The notes below the pieces were generated by a model. It worked only from the letters and a program-made list of their open reading frames with translations, searched no databases and was not told where the DNA came from. Below, piece by piece: positions 1 through 10,036 of a stretch of DNA of 64,000 bases (position 1 is its first letter; each line of letters begins with the position of its first letter). The position numbers and the translations under genes were made by a program. Source of the DNA: Nematopogon swammerdamellus. Taxonomy: Eukaryota > Arthropoda > Insecta > Lepidoptera > Adelidae. Where the stretch lies: the NCBI GenBank assembly GCA_946902875.1, contig OX336336.1, forward strand, positions 5,240,545-5,304,544. Direction: 5' to 3'.

Positions 1-141
1 GGCGAGGGCGGTGGCGGTATGGTAGTACGACAAGCAAGACTCCACCTTCATCAATCTCGTACAACTCGCACGATAAATATTAAAGTGCTGCCTCGTAAAA
101 ACGTCGGCCTGCACGGTGCCGCCTCCGCCGATTTGTTCCGG
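1..141 (-). CDS. Candidate host-gene exon, cut by window edge
   Basis: Read on the minus strand, TCTGTTCACAG (a plausible splice acceptor) is followed by 47 open codons that run off the window. The peptide starts PEQIGGGGTVQADVF and later contains HFNIYRASCTRLMKVESC. Composition is protein-like, with mostly G or C in third codon positions, unlike the AT-rich flank. One other frame reaches a stop near codon 30. No repeat family of this window overlaps it. I do not recognise the protein. A chance open frame in GC-rich DNA remains possible. Confidence 0.42.
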
Positions 142-372
142 CTGTGAACAGATACGATTATTTCGGGAAAATCCGCGAAATACGCTGATTTATGGATCCC
201 TATCAAATTGCTACTAAATTTTGGCATTGCCTGCGAATATGTGGTTTAAATATGCATTTCAACACGATCAATTACCTACATCTTATACGGAGAACCCTCA
301 TCTCATGGGATATTACTAGCAGTATATAAGGTGCTTCGTTATTTATGTCAAAAATTTTGGGAGGGTTACATA
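142..372. other. Unassigned AT-rich stretch
   Basis: If the exon at 1..141 is real, this is its upstream intron. I see no repeat, ORF or RNA here. Confidence 0.5.
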
Positions 373-560
373 GAAACTAAAATAAATCTATAACGTTATT
401 GACGCATCGAAAGCACGTGTAAATTTAATGTTAAGTACAGTTAGGGGTCGTGCAAAACAAATCAACATCGTCCCTTATGTCGTTGAGCAAGCTACGAGCA
501 CGCCAGAAAAATGCATTCTGTCTATAATTGGAATGGGCAAGGGGGAGGTGTTTTATTGCC
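373..560. repeat. Direct duplication, copy A
   Basis: About 188 bp repeated with few changes at 1184..1377, about 811 bp downstream in the same orientation. The shared block includes GTTAGGGGTCGTGCAAAAC and GGGCAAGGGGGAGGTGT. No coding sense is evident. It may be a LINE 3' UTR or a local segmental duplication. Confidence 0.75.
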
Positions 561-666
561 AGTGATCGGCGTAGGTAAGTAGTGTCATTTGGGGTCAATG
601 AACATGAATTTTGATGTTTATATGGACATCCCCCGGGATTCCGGGATTGATGATCCCGGGATCCGG

Positions 667-702
667 GGCACCTAGTTCACCGGTGTTATGGGCTAACATT
701 TT
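667..702 (+). mobile_element. Fragment of 5S-headed SINE
   Basis: GGCACCTAGTTCACCGG and the following GTTATGGGCTAACA match the 3' body of the SINE described at 63055..63413. It abuts an opposite-orientation copy at 703. Confidence 0.6.
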
Positions 703-947
703 TTTTATTTTTATGGAAACTGACACGGTTGGCTACATCACCTACAACATCCATGATGTCAGCCCATAACACTGGGTGAACTTGGTGCCACGTCAGTGCT
801 TCCCTTCGGTCGTGACGGCTACACTGAACTGGACGGAAAACACAAACTATTTACATAGCATTTTCGAACGATCTTTCAATTAGTGCGGTGGTACCAACCC
901 GGGCGGGTTACACCCTACCCCTACCATCTAGTAATATAAGAAGGGAA
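703..947 (-). mobile_element. 5S-headed SINE, 5'-truncated
   Basis: Minus-strand copy: its A-rich tail appears as a T-run at the left. The body carries the family signatures ACATCCATGATGTCAGCCC and GCGGTGGTACCAACCCG. It stops before the 5S-like head. Confidence 0.8.
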
Positions 948-1183
948 TCATATCCCTTGATGTCGTCTCATTATATTGTTTATTTTATTTATTGCGGTAA
1001 ACTTACAGTGTAATTAATTACTTTACTTACAATATAAACATACAATTACTTATAACTTATAACTTACAGGACATCAATTACAAGTTTATACATTTAGATT
1101 ATGATTTAAAGAAGAAAAAAAAAACAAAAACATAACACAAATGATGATAACAACATACATTTCTTACACACATTATTACTTAA
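948..1183. other. AT-rich, unassigned
   Basis: Simple AT-rich sequence between a SINE and the second copy of the direct duplication. Nothing recognised. Confidence 0.5.
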
Positions 1184-1377
1184 AAACTAAAATAAATCTA
1201 AAACGTTATATCGCATCGAAAGCACGTCTAAATTTAATGTTAAGTACAGTTAGGGGTCGTGCAAAACAAATCAACATTGTCGGTTATGTCGTTGAACAAA
1301 CTACCAGCATGCCAGAAAAATGCATTCTGTCTGTCTATAAGTAATAGGAATGGGCAAGGGGGAGGTGTATTATTGCG
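1184..1377. repeat. Direct duplication, copy B
   Basis: Second copy of the block at 373..560, with a short insertion (an extra GTCT and AAGTAAT) near the right end. The 67-codon frame from 1141 that runs through it is not conserved in copy A and is not called a gene. Confidence 0.75.
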
Positions 1378-1520
1378 TTACTTACTGTCGCAAGTCTCGG
1401 CACAAGTAAAGCACAACAAAGTAGACTAATGTGACCCAAAAGTTCCGGGCAATCAATAGATCCACTGCTTATTTTCAGTAGTAACGTAATGTCAAGCATT
1501 TCCCGCCTACTGTCTTGACT

Positions 1521-1715
1521 CTAGAGGAAATAACTTATGAAATTGACATGCCATTTCAGTGTTAGGGAACCCAACGTTTGCCTGGAAATGAGAAAGTAGA
1601 GCAACCTTTTTTGGACACGGTCCAATCTAAGCTTGTAGGTTGAATATCTCGGATTCCACACCTGAGAGGCATTTTCAAGGTGACTGCGGACATACGTACA
1701 GTAAAGGATTCGCAA
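1521..1715 (-). pseudogene. Non-LTR retrotransposon RT C-terminal fragment
   Basis: The minus-strand peptide contains LYCTYVRSHLENASQVWNP and then a DRVQKRLLYFL stretch. This matches the 'RSxLExAS.VWNP ... RIxxIQKRFLRYL' block in the C-terminal part of Jockey/R1-like reverse transcriptase ORFs. Only about 60 codons remain and no catalytic domain is present, so it is a dead fragment. Confidence 0.75.
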
Positions 1716-1845
1716 TGAATTCGGATTTTTGAAATACGGGTATATACTTACTTACTTACGAGTATCTTTATGCGAGTAAAATATTATAGATTTTGCGCTT
1801 TCTCGTAGGTACATACTTTCTATGTATGTACAGTTCCCGGCAGCA

Positions 1846-2142
1846 GTGACCGCTCGACCGTTGGAGGCTGACCGTGGTTCGGATTCCACGTAAAACTGTA
1901 GGTCCCTTCCATTTTTACCTTACTAAGTGGTAGGGTTAAACCCGCCCGGGTTGTTACCACCGCACTGAATGAAACGTCGGTCGAAACGGCTATGTAAATA
2001 GTTTGTGTTTTCTGTTCAGTTCAGTGTAGCCGGCACGACCGAAGGGAAGCACTGACGTGGCACCTAGTTCACCCGGTGTTATGGGCTGACATCACGGATG
2101 TTGTAGGTGATGAAGCCAACTGTGTCAGGTTCCATAAAAAAA
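1846..2142 (+). mobile_element. 5S-headed SINE, head partly lost
   Basis: Begins at GTGACCGCTCGACCGTTGG, the end of the 5S-like segment, and keeps the B-box-like GGTTCGGATTCC, the whole body and an A-rich 3' end. Orientation is opposite to the copy at 703..947. Confidence 0.85.
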
Positions 2143-2413
2143 CACACTATTTGCTTTTTTTTTTAGGTGTCGAGGTTTAGAAGGGGACCATCCGCTTCTC
2201 CATTTTTAGAGCTGACTGCGAATATTTTCAAACCTCCCCGGAGAAATATGTAAAGCAAATTGAGAAATAATATGTGAAAGATTTTCATCTTCGCGGCTGC
2301 CCGGGTTTAATCAGATGTTAGGTATACGAGCTGGTGTGGAAAATGGAATGAAAAGGAAATGGCTTCTGTTCGCATTTGCGGTTACGCTCCTACAAGAGTA
2401 CTGATGTTATCAA
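2143..2413. other. Unassigned
   Basis: No repeat family, convincing exon or RNA seen. Confidence 0.4.
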
Positions 2414-2464
2414 TAGGTACCGCCAACACATAGGTACCGCCAACACATAGGTACCGCCAACACA
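2414..2464. repeat. 17-bp tandem repeat, 3 copies
   Basis: TAGGTACCGCCAACACA occurs three times head to tail without change. Confidence 0.95.
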
Positions 2465-2544
2465 TAGCTACCTACTTACCTACTCCTGCATTATTTCTAT
2501 AGAAATGCAGAACGCAATACAATACAATTCCGTTTATTTGTAAA

Positions 2545-2893
2545 CTAGCTTTTGCCCGCGGCTTCGCTCGCGTGAAATTCGTATTTGAAAAGAAGAAAGT
2601 AAGTAAGCCCGCTACCGTACGTATATTTCAGTGCTCGCAAAAAATAGGTTTGTATGAGAGCTACATCTTAGCATAACTGGAAATGAAGTGTCTCTTATAG
2701 TTAAATGTGTTTGTACTAAGTTTCATCAAATTCGGTTGATCGGTTTAATATTTATGGAGGTACATACATACATGCATACATACAGAATTTCTAAAAAAAT
2801 CATCAATTTAGTTTTAGTATCATACATAGAGTCTACAAACTCAGTATCTTATAAAACAAAGTAACTTACTCTATGACCATCCCTTCCTTACCT
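2545..2893 (-). mobile_element. Lep1-type Helitron-like element
   Basis: On the minus strand the element ends in CTAG followed by T, as non-autonomous Helitrons do. A GC-rich hairpin (CGCG-A-GC-GAA-GC-CGCG) lies just inside that end. The rest matches other copies here: TGTGTTTGTACTAAGTTTCA, GATCGGTTTAA and the block AACAAAGTAACTTACTC. No ORF. Confidence 0.75.
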
Positions 2894-2917
2894 TTAATAA
2901 AATCCAACGTCTGCTTT

Positions 2918-2955
2918 CTGTCTGTATGTATGTATGTATGTATGTCTGTCTGTCC
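2918..2955. repeat. (TGTA)n/(TGTC)n microsatellite
   Basis: Run of TGTA then TCTG tetranucleotides. Confidence 0.9.
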
Positions 2956-3717
2956 GCTTATAACTCGAGAACCACTCAACCGATTTTAATAAAAAAAAAT
3001 TCTACGGATAGCTTGAATCTTCCCATCAACTATAGGCTACTTACTATCACGCTAAATGGCTTATGAGGTTAGCAGAGAAGTCAAATATGAGAGTACAGCT
3101 AGTACTTCATAAATCTTCATTTTCATATTTAATTTTATGAAAATCGGAAAAAATCAGGAAATAACCCATTGTTGCACTAAACCAGTGCCTTGACAGTTTG
3201 ACGTAGGGATGGGCGTTACCGTTATTTTTCTGATGCAACAGTGGGTTGTGAGCAACTGTGGGTTAAGTTTGAAATTGCATAAATAACTCAGTGTTGCTTT
3301 TATCTTTTAGTAATTTCTTGTAATGCGCTATGGTGTTGTGTTTGAAATTGTATAAATAACTCAGTGTTGCTTTATTTTTTTTAGAAATTGTTTTTAGAAG
3401 TCACCCTTAAACCTGTGTTGCATTATGAAAACCTAAAATTCAACATTGAGTTATCGTTATAAAAAATGTTTTTTCTGGAAACCCACTGTTGTCTTGGATG
3501 GAGCTCGATTTACTCGATATTTCTGTATACTTAACTCAAAATCGACTTTTGGGCAGATAACCCACTATTGCTTTCAGCTAGCGATATAGACGGTGCTTCC
3601 TACAGACGGGCTTTGCAATTTATAATAGTGGAGGAGACAGAAAAGATATTCGAGAGTAAAACTTACTTCGATGTAAACACGAATTGTAACACACCCTTTC
3701 CCCGCGAGGCCGCCCGG
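2956..3717. other. Unassigned, with a 72-bp-spaced duplication
   Basis: The block ATAAATAACTCAGTGTTGCT appears twice, 72 bp apart, around 3270..3302 and 3342..3374. The motif 'aacccactgttg' and its complement recur through the stretch. No gene seen. Confidence 0.4.
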
Positions 3718-4437
3718 GCTAGGGTTACCAGATAGAAAATTGAAAAGTCCTGACAACAAGCCTGATTTTCATAGAAAAGTCCTGAGATTTTGTCGCAAAC
3801 GTAATTTCACAACTCTGTCGGGAAAAAAATCAATTATTCGTTTTGTACACTGGGGCCCCCAGTCTGGGGGTCACGCCGACTCACTCACGCACGCCACGTG
3901 AGTGACTTTTTATTTATGGACACTGACATTGGTGGCTACATCACCTACAACATCCGTGATGTCAGCCCATAACACCGGGTGAACGAGGTTCCATGTCAGT
4001 GCTTCCCTTCATTTCATATCGGCTACACTGAACCGGACGGAAAGCACGAACTATTTACATAGCCGTTTCGACCGACGACGTTTTGCTCAGTGCGGTGGTA
4101 CCAGCCCGACCGGATATAAACCCTACCACCTAGTAAGGTAAGAAGGGAAGGGACCTACAGTTTAACGTGGAATCCGAACCACGGCCAGCCTCCAACGGTC
4201 GAGCGGTCACCCACCCAAGTACTGACCGCGCTCAGCGTTGCTTAACAACAGTCGACCGACCGCACCACTGAACTACCGAAGCTGACTGAACTTTCTAATA
4301 AAAACATGTGAAAAATCTACTGTGCCTTATTTTTAAATGAAAAATCCTTAGATTTCCAAAATCCGTCAGCAATCCTGACAGGAGCCTAAAAATCGTGAAA
4401 TCTTAGGACAAATCCTGAGATATGGTAACCCTAGCCC
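3718..4437. mobile_element. TIR element carrying a SINE insertion
   Basis: Left end GCTAGGGTTACCAGA and right end ATGGTAACCCTAGC are inverted repeats. The inner flanks also share 'aagtcctga'/'aatcctgag'. About half of the interval is the SINE at 3908..4284, so the original element was about 340 bp. No target duplication is certain, so the superfamily is open. Confidence 0.5.
3908..4284 (-). mobile_element. 5S-headed SINE, full length
   Basis: The most informative copy. Read on the minus strand: an A-box-like TAGTTCAGTGG (4275..4265); a 5S-rRNA-like block (4246..4204) with GTTAAGCAACG and GGTCAGTACTTGG; a B-box-like GGTTCGGATTCC (4180..4169); the shared body; and an A-rich tail at 3908. Such a head should recruit RNA polymerase III. 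Nested in the TIR element at 3718..4437. Confidence 0.88.
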
Positions 4438-4645
4438 CGGCCCGGTACGACTCGCCATGTTTCACAACACAGACAGCGGAATGTATTTTAATATAAGCCG
4501 AATAAGTTTTCGCATTGTATTCTAAGGCAAAAGCAATAATTTACCACCCATAGAGAAGGTAGTTTGGCAGGACCGTCTTTATATTCTGGTTATAAAATAT
4601 ACCAGGATATAAGTACAGTTAGGGATAGAAGGGATGCAATGAGAG

Positions 4646-4730
4646 GGCACATATTTCACCAAGGTGTTATGGGCTGACATAACTGATGTTGTAGGCGATA
4701 TAGCCAACGGTGTCAGTTTCTATAAAAAAA
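4646..4730 (+). mobile_element. 5S-headed SINE, 3' fragment
   Basis: Only the last ~85 bp: GTTATGGGCTGACATAACTG, TGATGTTGTAGGCGAT and an A-run. Confidence 0.75.
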
Positions 4731-5434
4731 TCTTTGAAGTGAAGACAGATGACCATCTTTTTCCGAAGCTGCAGCAAAAAATTTCAATTCGGAACCAAAC
4801 TCATCGGGATTGGGTCCCGCCATAGTGAAAAGACAATGGTAGGTAGTTTCCGAAGAAAGAAACTCGTTTAATGCTGCTTCACAGTTTAACTTAAAAATTA
4901 TCCCGAGAGCGACTCCAGATGGTCACAAAATGGTCCGCGGGGTCTGGCGTGCGTCCAGTTCTGCTCGAGCTTACGTGAGGCCAATACCGAGCAGACGCTC
5001 TATTCACTACCACCCAAGTCGTATACCTATATTGTAATCGTCGTCGTCGGCGTCGTCGCAGTCGCGGTAACAATTATTTTTACCATCCAGTCGGTGTGCA
5101 TCGATCCACGCATTCAGAGTACTGTTGTAAGACTATCTCCCCAAAACCTGGTCTCCTTCTTCTGCGTCCCTGTTTCTCAATTGACTGACTTCATAAATGT
5201 GTTGTCTATAGTTTTATTTCGTTTTACGAAGACATACTACATATATCAGGACAGCATCCATCACACATCTATCCCCTCTCGCGAGGTGAACTTGGGCGGG
5301 GATTGATGTAATACCAGTACAAGATGCTGAGAGTCTAAAACGACCAGACGAAGAATTTATAAATATAATAAATGGCCTCTTTATTAGCTGCAAAGATTTT
5401 GTGATAAAAGCATAATAAACACTATAAAATATAT
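4731..5434. other. Unassigned; GTC-rich patch
   Basis: A (CGT/CGC)n-like patch at 5038..5068 creates an arginine run on the minus strand. Around 4890..5035 the plus strand is open for about 55 codons, but there is no convincing splice frame. No gene called. Confidence 0.4.
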
Positions 5435-5538
5435 AAAGGGATAAGTCCGCCTTTGCACCTTATGTAAATTTTCCAATGTATTTGTTACTGTTTAATGTTT
5501 ACTGGAGCAATAAAGAATTTTCTATCTATCTATCTATC
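5435..5538 (+). mobile_element. LINE 3' terminus with (TATC)n tail
   Basis: GGGATAAGTCCGCCTTTGC...GGAGCAATAAAG followed by TCTATCTATC. The same ending occurs at 17765..17875, 33055..33160 and 44600..44715. A shared end with a microsatellite tail is typical of 5'-truncated non-LTR retrotransposons. Confidence 0.8.
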
Positions 5539-5712
5539 AAAACATTTTTACCACTGCCTACTCCAACCCACGAAAGCTGCGTGTTGATATCCTCCTTGCT
5601 CCCCCTAATTGTACACCGTGCTATCTCACCTTGTTTGAAGGATTAATGTGTAGACTCGATTATGGGACTCCTGTCTTACTGGATTCGTGTACCTCGTCCG
5701 TGAGACGGAGAC

Positions 5713-5775
5713 CTCTCTGGCCTTGCGGAGCGGATTCGCCTCCTATGCGGTTACGCTCCGCAGGGCCACAGAGAT
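5713..5775. repeat. Stem-loop
   Basis: CTCTCTGGCCTTGCGGAGCG pairs imperfectly with CGCTCCGCAGGGCCACAGAG across a loop of about 24 nt. Origin unknown. Confidence 0.75.
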
Positions 5776-6304
5776 CTAATCGAATCAGCGTCAGTCCTCC
5801 TTACAGCATCAACTGCAGGCGAGCGAAATAATCATCCTTACTGCACAATAAATAAACATCAACCCTAATTTGTTATTCATCGAGCTAGAACGCCGTTATA
5901 TTCTATTAGTGTTTCCCTCTTAACTGCGTCGTGTCGTGAATAAACAAACAAGATAGTATTTACTGCCCTTGAATAATGCGTATCTAGGTACTTGTACAAC
6001 TTACAAACTCGCGCTAAAGCCCCTTTAAATAATTCTGGGAAAAATTGCGCGAAAGCTTTTGTTTGCTTTAAAGGTTGAAACGGGCAATTAAAAAAGATCA
6101 ACATCAGAGCAGCAATGTGAAATGTTGACTGGTATACTTTGTGCGTAAACATTGATCAATTTAATCATTCCTACTTATGGTTAGACTAACCTTGAATTAG
6201 TAAGTTCAAGTATTCGGAGAAATACGTCCATGTGATAAATGCACTGAGTAATGTATCGGACTAGACTCAAGTTGCAATTTCGTTTCTATAAACAGAAGTA
6301 TATA
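5776..6304. other. Unassigned
   Basis: A 91-codon minus frame (5877..6152) lies here, but it has no recognisable domain and AT-rich codons. It is not called a gene. Confidence 0.4.
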
Positions 6305-6583
6305 CAGGTGGTCCCAGTTGGACCGGATTTGTTTACCATCACAGGAATCCTCATATAATTAGCTTAAAAAAAACGATCAGTGGCATTTTTCCTAGTACAC
6401 GAATTTTTCGAGATAATCGAGGTCTTATGCATTAGGATAGGGTCGCCAAAACCATGTCCAACATCGGAAACTAAAATTTTAGTGGCGATTATTTCGAAAA
6501 ATACGAGTCCTATTTAAAAAAAATCACCGAGTTTTTAAGCCTAATCAACGAGGAATACCGTGGTGGTAAGCAAATCTAGTACC
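6305..6583. mobile_element. TA-flanked inverted-repeat element (MITE), copy 1
   Basis: After a TA, the left end reads CAGGTGGTCCCAGTTGGACC. About 110-bp arms (6313..6420 and 6470..6583) are imperfect inverted repeats. The right terminus has lost its last bases. The family recurs at 63804..63952. A TA target with a CAG end suggests mobilisation by a mariner/Tc1 enzyme. Confidence 0.6.
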
Positions 6584-6607
6584 TAATAAATAAAGCGAAT
6601 AAGAAGG

Positions 6608-6720
6608 AAATATGTTAGCCTCAAACCATCTTGAGAAGTGACAGAATGTAACAGTGAAAATCTTATGTAAATCCATAAAGTGGTTCTCGAGTTATTAGAA
6701 TTTTCATATTTTGATATAAT
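6608..6720 (+). repeat. Repeat family I copy
   Basis: Contains AAAGTGGTTCTCGAGTTAT and GTGACAGAATGTAACAGTG. It matches 11208..11325 (minus) and the host sequence around the intact maT (59268..59415). Confidence 0.75.
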
Positions 6721-6797
6721 GTCACACGGTTGTGGGTAGCCGGTCTACTTGCAATGTAGGTGCTCCATCAATTAAAGTATTCAACTGCGCAACTCAC

Positions 6798-6903
6798 TGG
6801 TTGTCAACGGTAAGAGCGCGCCGCGGCGGAGGCACCAGAGCCACCGGCCAGGCCGCCTGCAGGAGCGACTCGCGGACAAACTGCTCCCAAGATGGCGCCG
6901 AAC
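6798..6903 (-). CDS. Candidate internal host exon
   Basis: On the minus strand, the acceptor GTGTTTTGTTGCAG precedes 106 bp that end at a strong donor, CCA|GTGAGTTG. With a 2-nt lead the segment encodes 34 codons, beginning SAPSWEQFVRESLLQAAWPV and continuing with a proline/arginine stretch. It ends with two bases of a split codon. One frame is closed; a second open frame is arginine/cysteine-rich and less plausible. GC3 is high and no repeat family overlaps. The satellite array starts only 78 bp upstream of the acceptor, so it would lie in the preceding intron. Product unknown. Confidence 0.5.
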
Positions 6904-6981
6904 CTGCAACAAAACACCTGCAGTTTAGATAGAGTTTATATTATAACTCAACCTACGGCATGAAAATAGCTGCCCAAACAT

Positions 6982-9713
6982 TTCCTCATAATGTCCACTG
7001 TCAAACCGGTATGGTATGGCATTCCCACATGTATAGCACTGATTGTTCGCAATTCCATTCCTCATAATGTCCACTGTCAAACCGGTATGGTATGGCATTC
7101 CCACATATTATATAGCACTGTTCGCAATTCCATTCCTCATAATGTCCACTGTCAAACTGGTATGGTATTACATTCCCACATATTTAGCACTGTTCACAAT
7201 TCCATTCCTCATAATGTCCACTGTCAAACCGGTGTGGTATGGCATTCCCACATATATAGCACTGTTCGCAATTCCATTCCTCATAATGTCCACTGTCAAA
7301 CCGGTATGGTATGGCATTCCCACATATTTAGCACTGTTCGCAATTCCATTCCTCATAATATCCACTGTCAAACCAGTATGGTATGGCATTCCCACATATA
7401 TAGACTGTTCGCAATTCCATTCTTCATAATGTCCACTGTCAAACCGGTATGGTATGGCATTACCACATATATAGCACTGTTCGCAATTCCATTCCTCATA
7501 ATGTCCACTGTCAAACCGGTATGGTATGGCATTCCCACATATATAGCACTGTTCGCAATTCCATTCCTCATAATGTCCACTGTCAAACCGGTATGGTATA
7601 GCATTCCCACATATACATATAGCACTGTTCGCAATTCCATTCCTCATAATGTCCACTGTCAAACCGATATGGTATGGCATTGCTCATATATAGCACTGTT
7701 CGAAATTCCATTCCTCATAATGTCCACTGTCAAACCGATATGGTATGGCATTGCTCATATATAGCACTGTTCGAAATTCCATTCCTCATAATGTCCACTA
7801 TCAAACCGGTATGATATGGCATTCCCACATATATAGCACTGTTCGAAATTCGATTCCTCATAATGTCCACTATCAAACCGGTATGGTATGGCATTCCCAC
7901 ATATATAGCACTGTTCGCAATTCCATTCCTCATAATGTCCAGTGTCAAACCGGTATGGTATGGCATTCCCACATAATATAGCACTATTCGCAATTCCATT
8001 CCTCATAATGTCCAGTGTCAAACCGGTATGGTATCGCAATTCCATTCCTCATAATGTCCACTGTCAAACCGGTATGGTATGGAATTCCCACATATTATAT
8101 AGCACTGTTCGCAATTCCATTCCTCATAATGTCCACTGTCAAACCGGTATGGTATGGCATTCCCACATATATAATATAGCACTGTTCGCAATTCCATTCC
8201 TCATAATGTCCACTGTCAAACCGGTATGGTATGGCATTCCCACATATATATCACTGTTCACAATTCCATTCCTCATAATAAAACATCATAAACGGGTATG
8301 GTATGGCATTCCCACATATATAGCACTGTTCGCAATTTCATTCCTTATAATGACCACTGTCAAACCGGTATGGTATGGCATTCCCACATATATAGCACTG
8401 TTCGCAATTCCATTCCTCATAATGTCCAAAGTCAAACCGGTATGGTATGGCATTCCCACATATATAGCACTGTTCGCAATTCCATTCCTCATAATGTCCA
8501 AAGTCAAACCGGTATGGTATGGCATTCCCACATATATAGCACTGTTCGCAATTCCATTCCTCATAATGTCCAAAGTCAAACCGGTATGGTATGGCATTCC
8601 CACATATATAGCACTGTTCGCAATTCCATTCCTCATAATGTCCACTGTCAAACCGGTATGGTATGGCATTCCCACATATATAGCACTGTTCGCAATTCCA
8701 TTCCTCATAATGTCCACTCTCAAACCGGTATGGTATGGCATTCCCACATATTTAGCACTGTTCACAATTCCATTCCTCATAATATCCACTGTCAAACCGG
8801 TATGGTATGGCATTCCCACATATATAGCACTGTTCGCAATTCCATTCCTCATAATGTCCACTGTCAAACCGGTATGGTATGGCATTCCCACATATATAGC
8901 ACTGTTCGTAATTCCATTCCTCATAATGTCCAAAGTCAAACCGGTGTGGTATGGCATTCCCACATATATAGCACTGTTCGCAATTCCATTCCTCATAATG
9001 TCCACTGTCAAACCGGTATGGTATGGCATTCCCACATATTTAGCACTGTTCGCAATTCCATTCCTCATAATATCCACTGTCAAACCAGTATGGTATGGTA
9101 TTCCCACATATATAGACTGTTCGCAATTCCATTCTTCATAATGTTCACTGTCAAACCGGTATGGTATGGCATTACCACATATATAGCACTGTTCGCAATT
9201 CCATTCCTCATAATGTCCACTGTCAAACCGGTATGGTATGGCATTCCCAAATATATAGCACTGTTCGCAATTCCATTCCTCATAATGTCCACTGTCAAAC
9301 CGGTATGGTATAGCATTCCCACATATACATATAGCACTGTTCGCAATTCCATTCCTCATAATGTCCACTGTCAAACCGATATGGTATGGCATTGCTCATA
9401 TATAGCACTGTTCGAAATTCCATTCCTCATAATGTCCACTATCAAACCGGTACGATATGGCATTCCCACATATATAGCACTGTTCGAAATTCGATTCCTC
9501 ATAATGTCCACTATCAAACCGGTATGGTATGGCATTCCCACATATATAGCACTGTTCGCAATTCCATTCCTCATAATGTCCAGTGTCAAACCGGTATGGT
9601 ATGGCATTCCCACATAATATAGCATTGTTCGCAATTCCATTCCTCATAATGTCCAGTGTCAAACCGGTATGGTATGGCATTCCCACATAATAGAGCACTG
9701 TTCGCAATTCCAC
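6982..9713. repeat. 72-bp satellite array, about 37-38 units
   Basis: Unit: TTCCTCATAATGTCCACTGT, then CAAACCGGTATGGTATGGCA, then TTCCCACATATATAGCACTG and TTCGCAATTCCA. Successive units at 8401, 8473 and 8545 are exactly 72 bp apart. Variants (CCAAAG, CCAGTG, CCACTA in place of CCACTG; GATATGGTATGGCATTGCTC) define subfamilies. Because 72 is divisible by 3, two frames on each strand stay open for up to 439 codons. These frames are a by-product of the period, not called as genes. The right part repeats the left part (see findings). Confidence 0.97.
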
Positions 9714-10036
9714 CAATGAATAATGAAACGGTGACCATTTTTAGGGTTCCATGTCTCATATCTATGTATGTTCATGTATGTATATAATATTATAGTGGTT
9801 GTCTTTGTTGTTTTTTTTTAAATACCCACAATAAATGTTGTAATAGGGTGGTTGACCGGCAGAGATTGCCTTAGACAATAACGTTAATAGACGTTATTAT
9901 AATTTATATTAAACAATAACGTATATTAAATAAATAAATAAATAAACGTCGACCATTGCAATGTCGATCTATACCGCAACGACCTAATTGCTAGTGCAAT
10001 GCGACTAGTTGTTCCAGCGTCCTCGTTGTGACGCAG
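9714..10036. other. Unassigned, with short family D scrap and (AAAT)n
   Basis: TTTTTAGGGTTCC near 9739 resembles the start of family D. A short (TAAA)n run lies near 9930. Nothing else recognised. Confidence 0.4.

Noticed and set aside
4891..5073. Arginine-rich 60-codon minus frame
   Set aside because: The arginine run comes from a (CGT/CGC)n patch. No splice sites or motif.
5877..6152. 91-codon minus frame
   Set aside because: No recognisable domain, AT-rich codons, no promoter or splice context.
7942..9617. Long open frames of up to 439 codons in the satellite as a repeat-protein gene
   Set aside because: Four frames on both strands are open because the period is 72 bp. There is no start context, splice site or non-repeat domain. 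Kept only as a finding about the array.
6982..9713. CRISPR-like array
   Set aside because: Units are contiguous with no unique spacers, and the genome context is animal.
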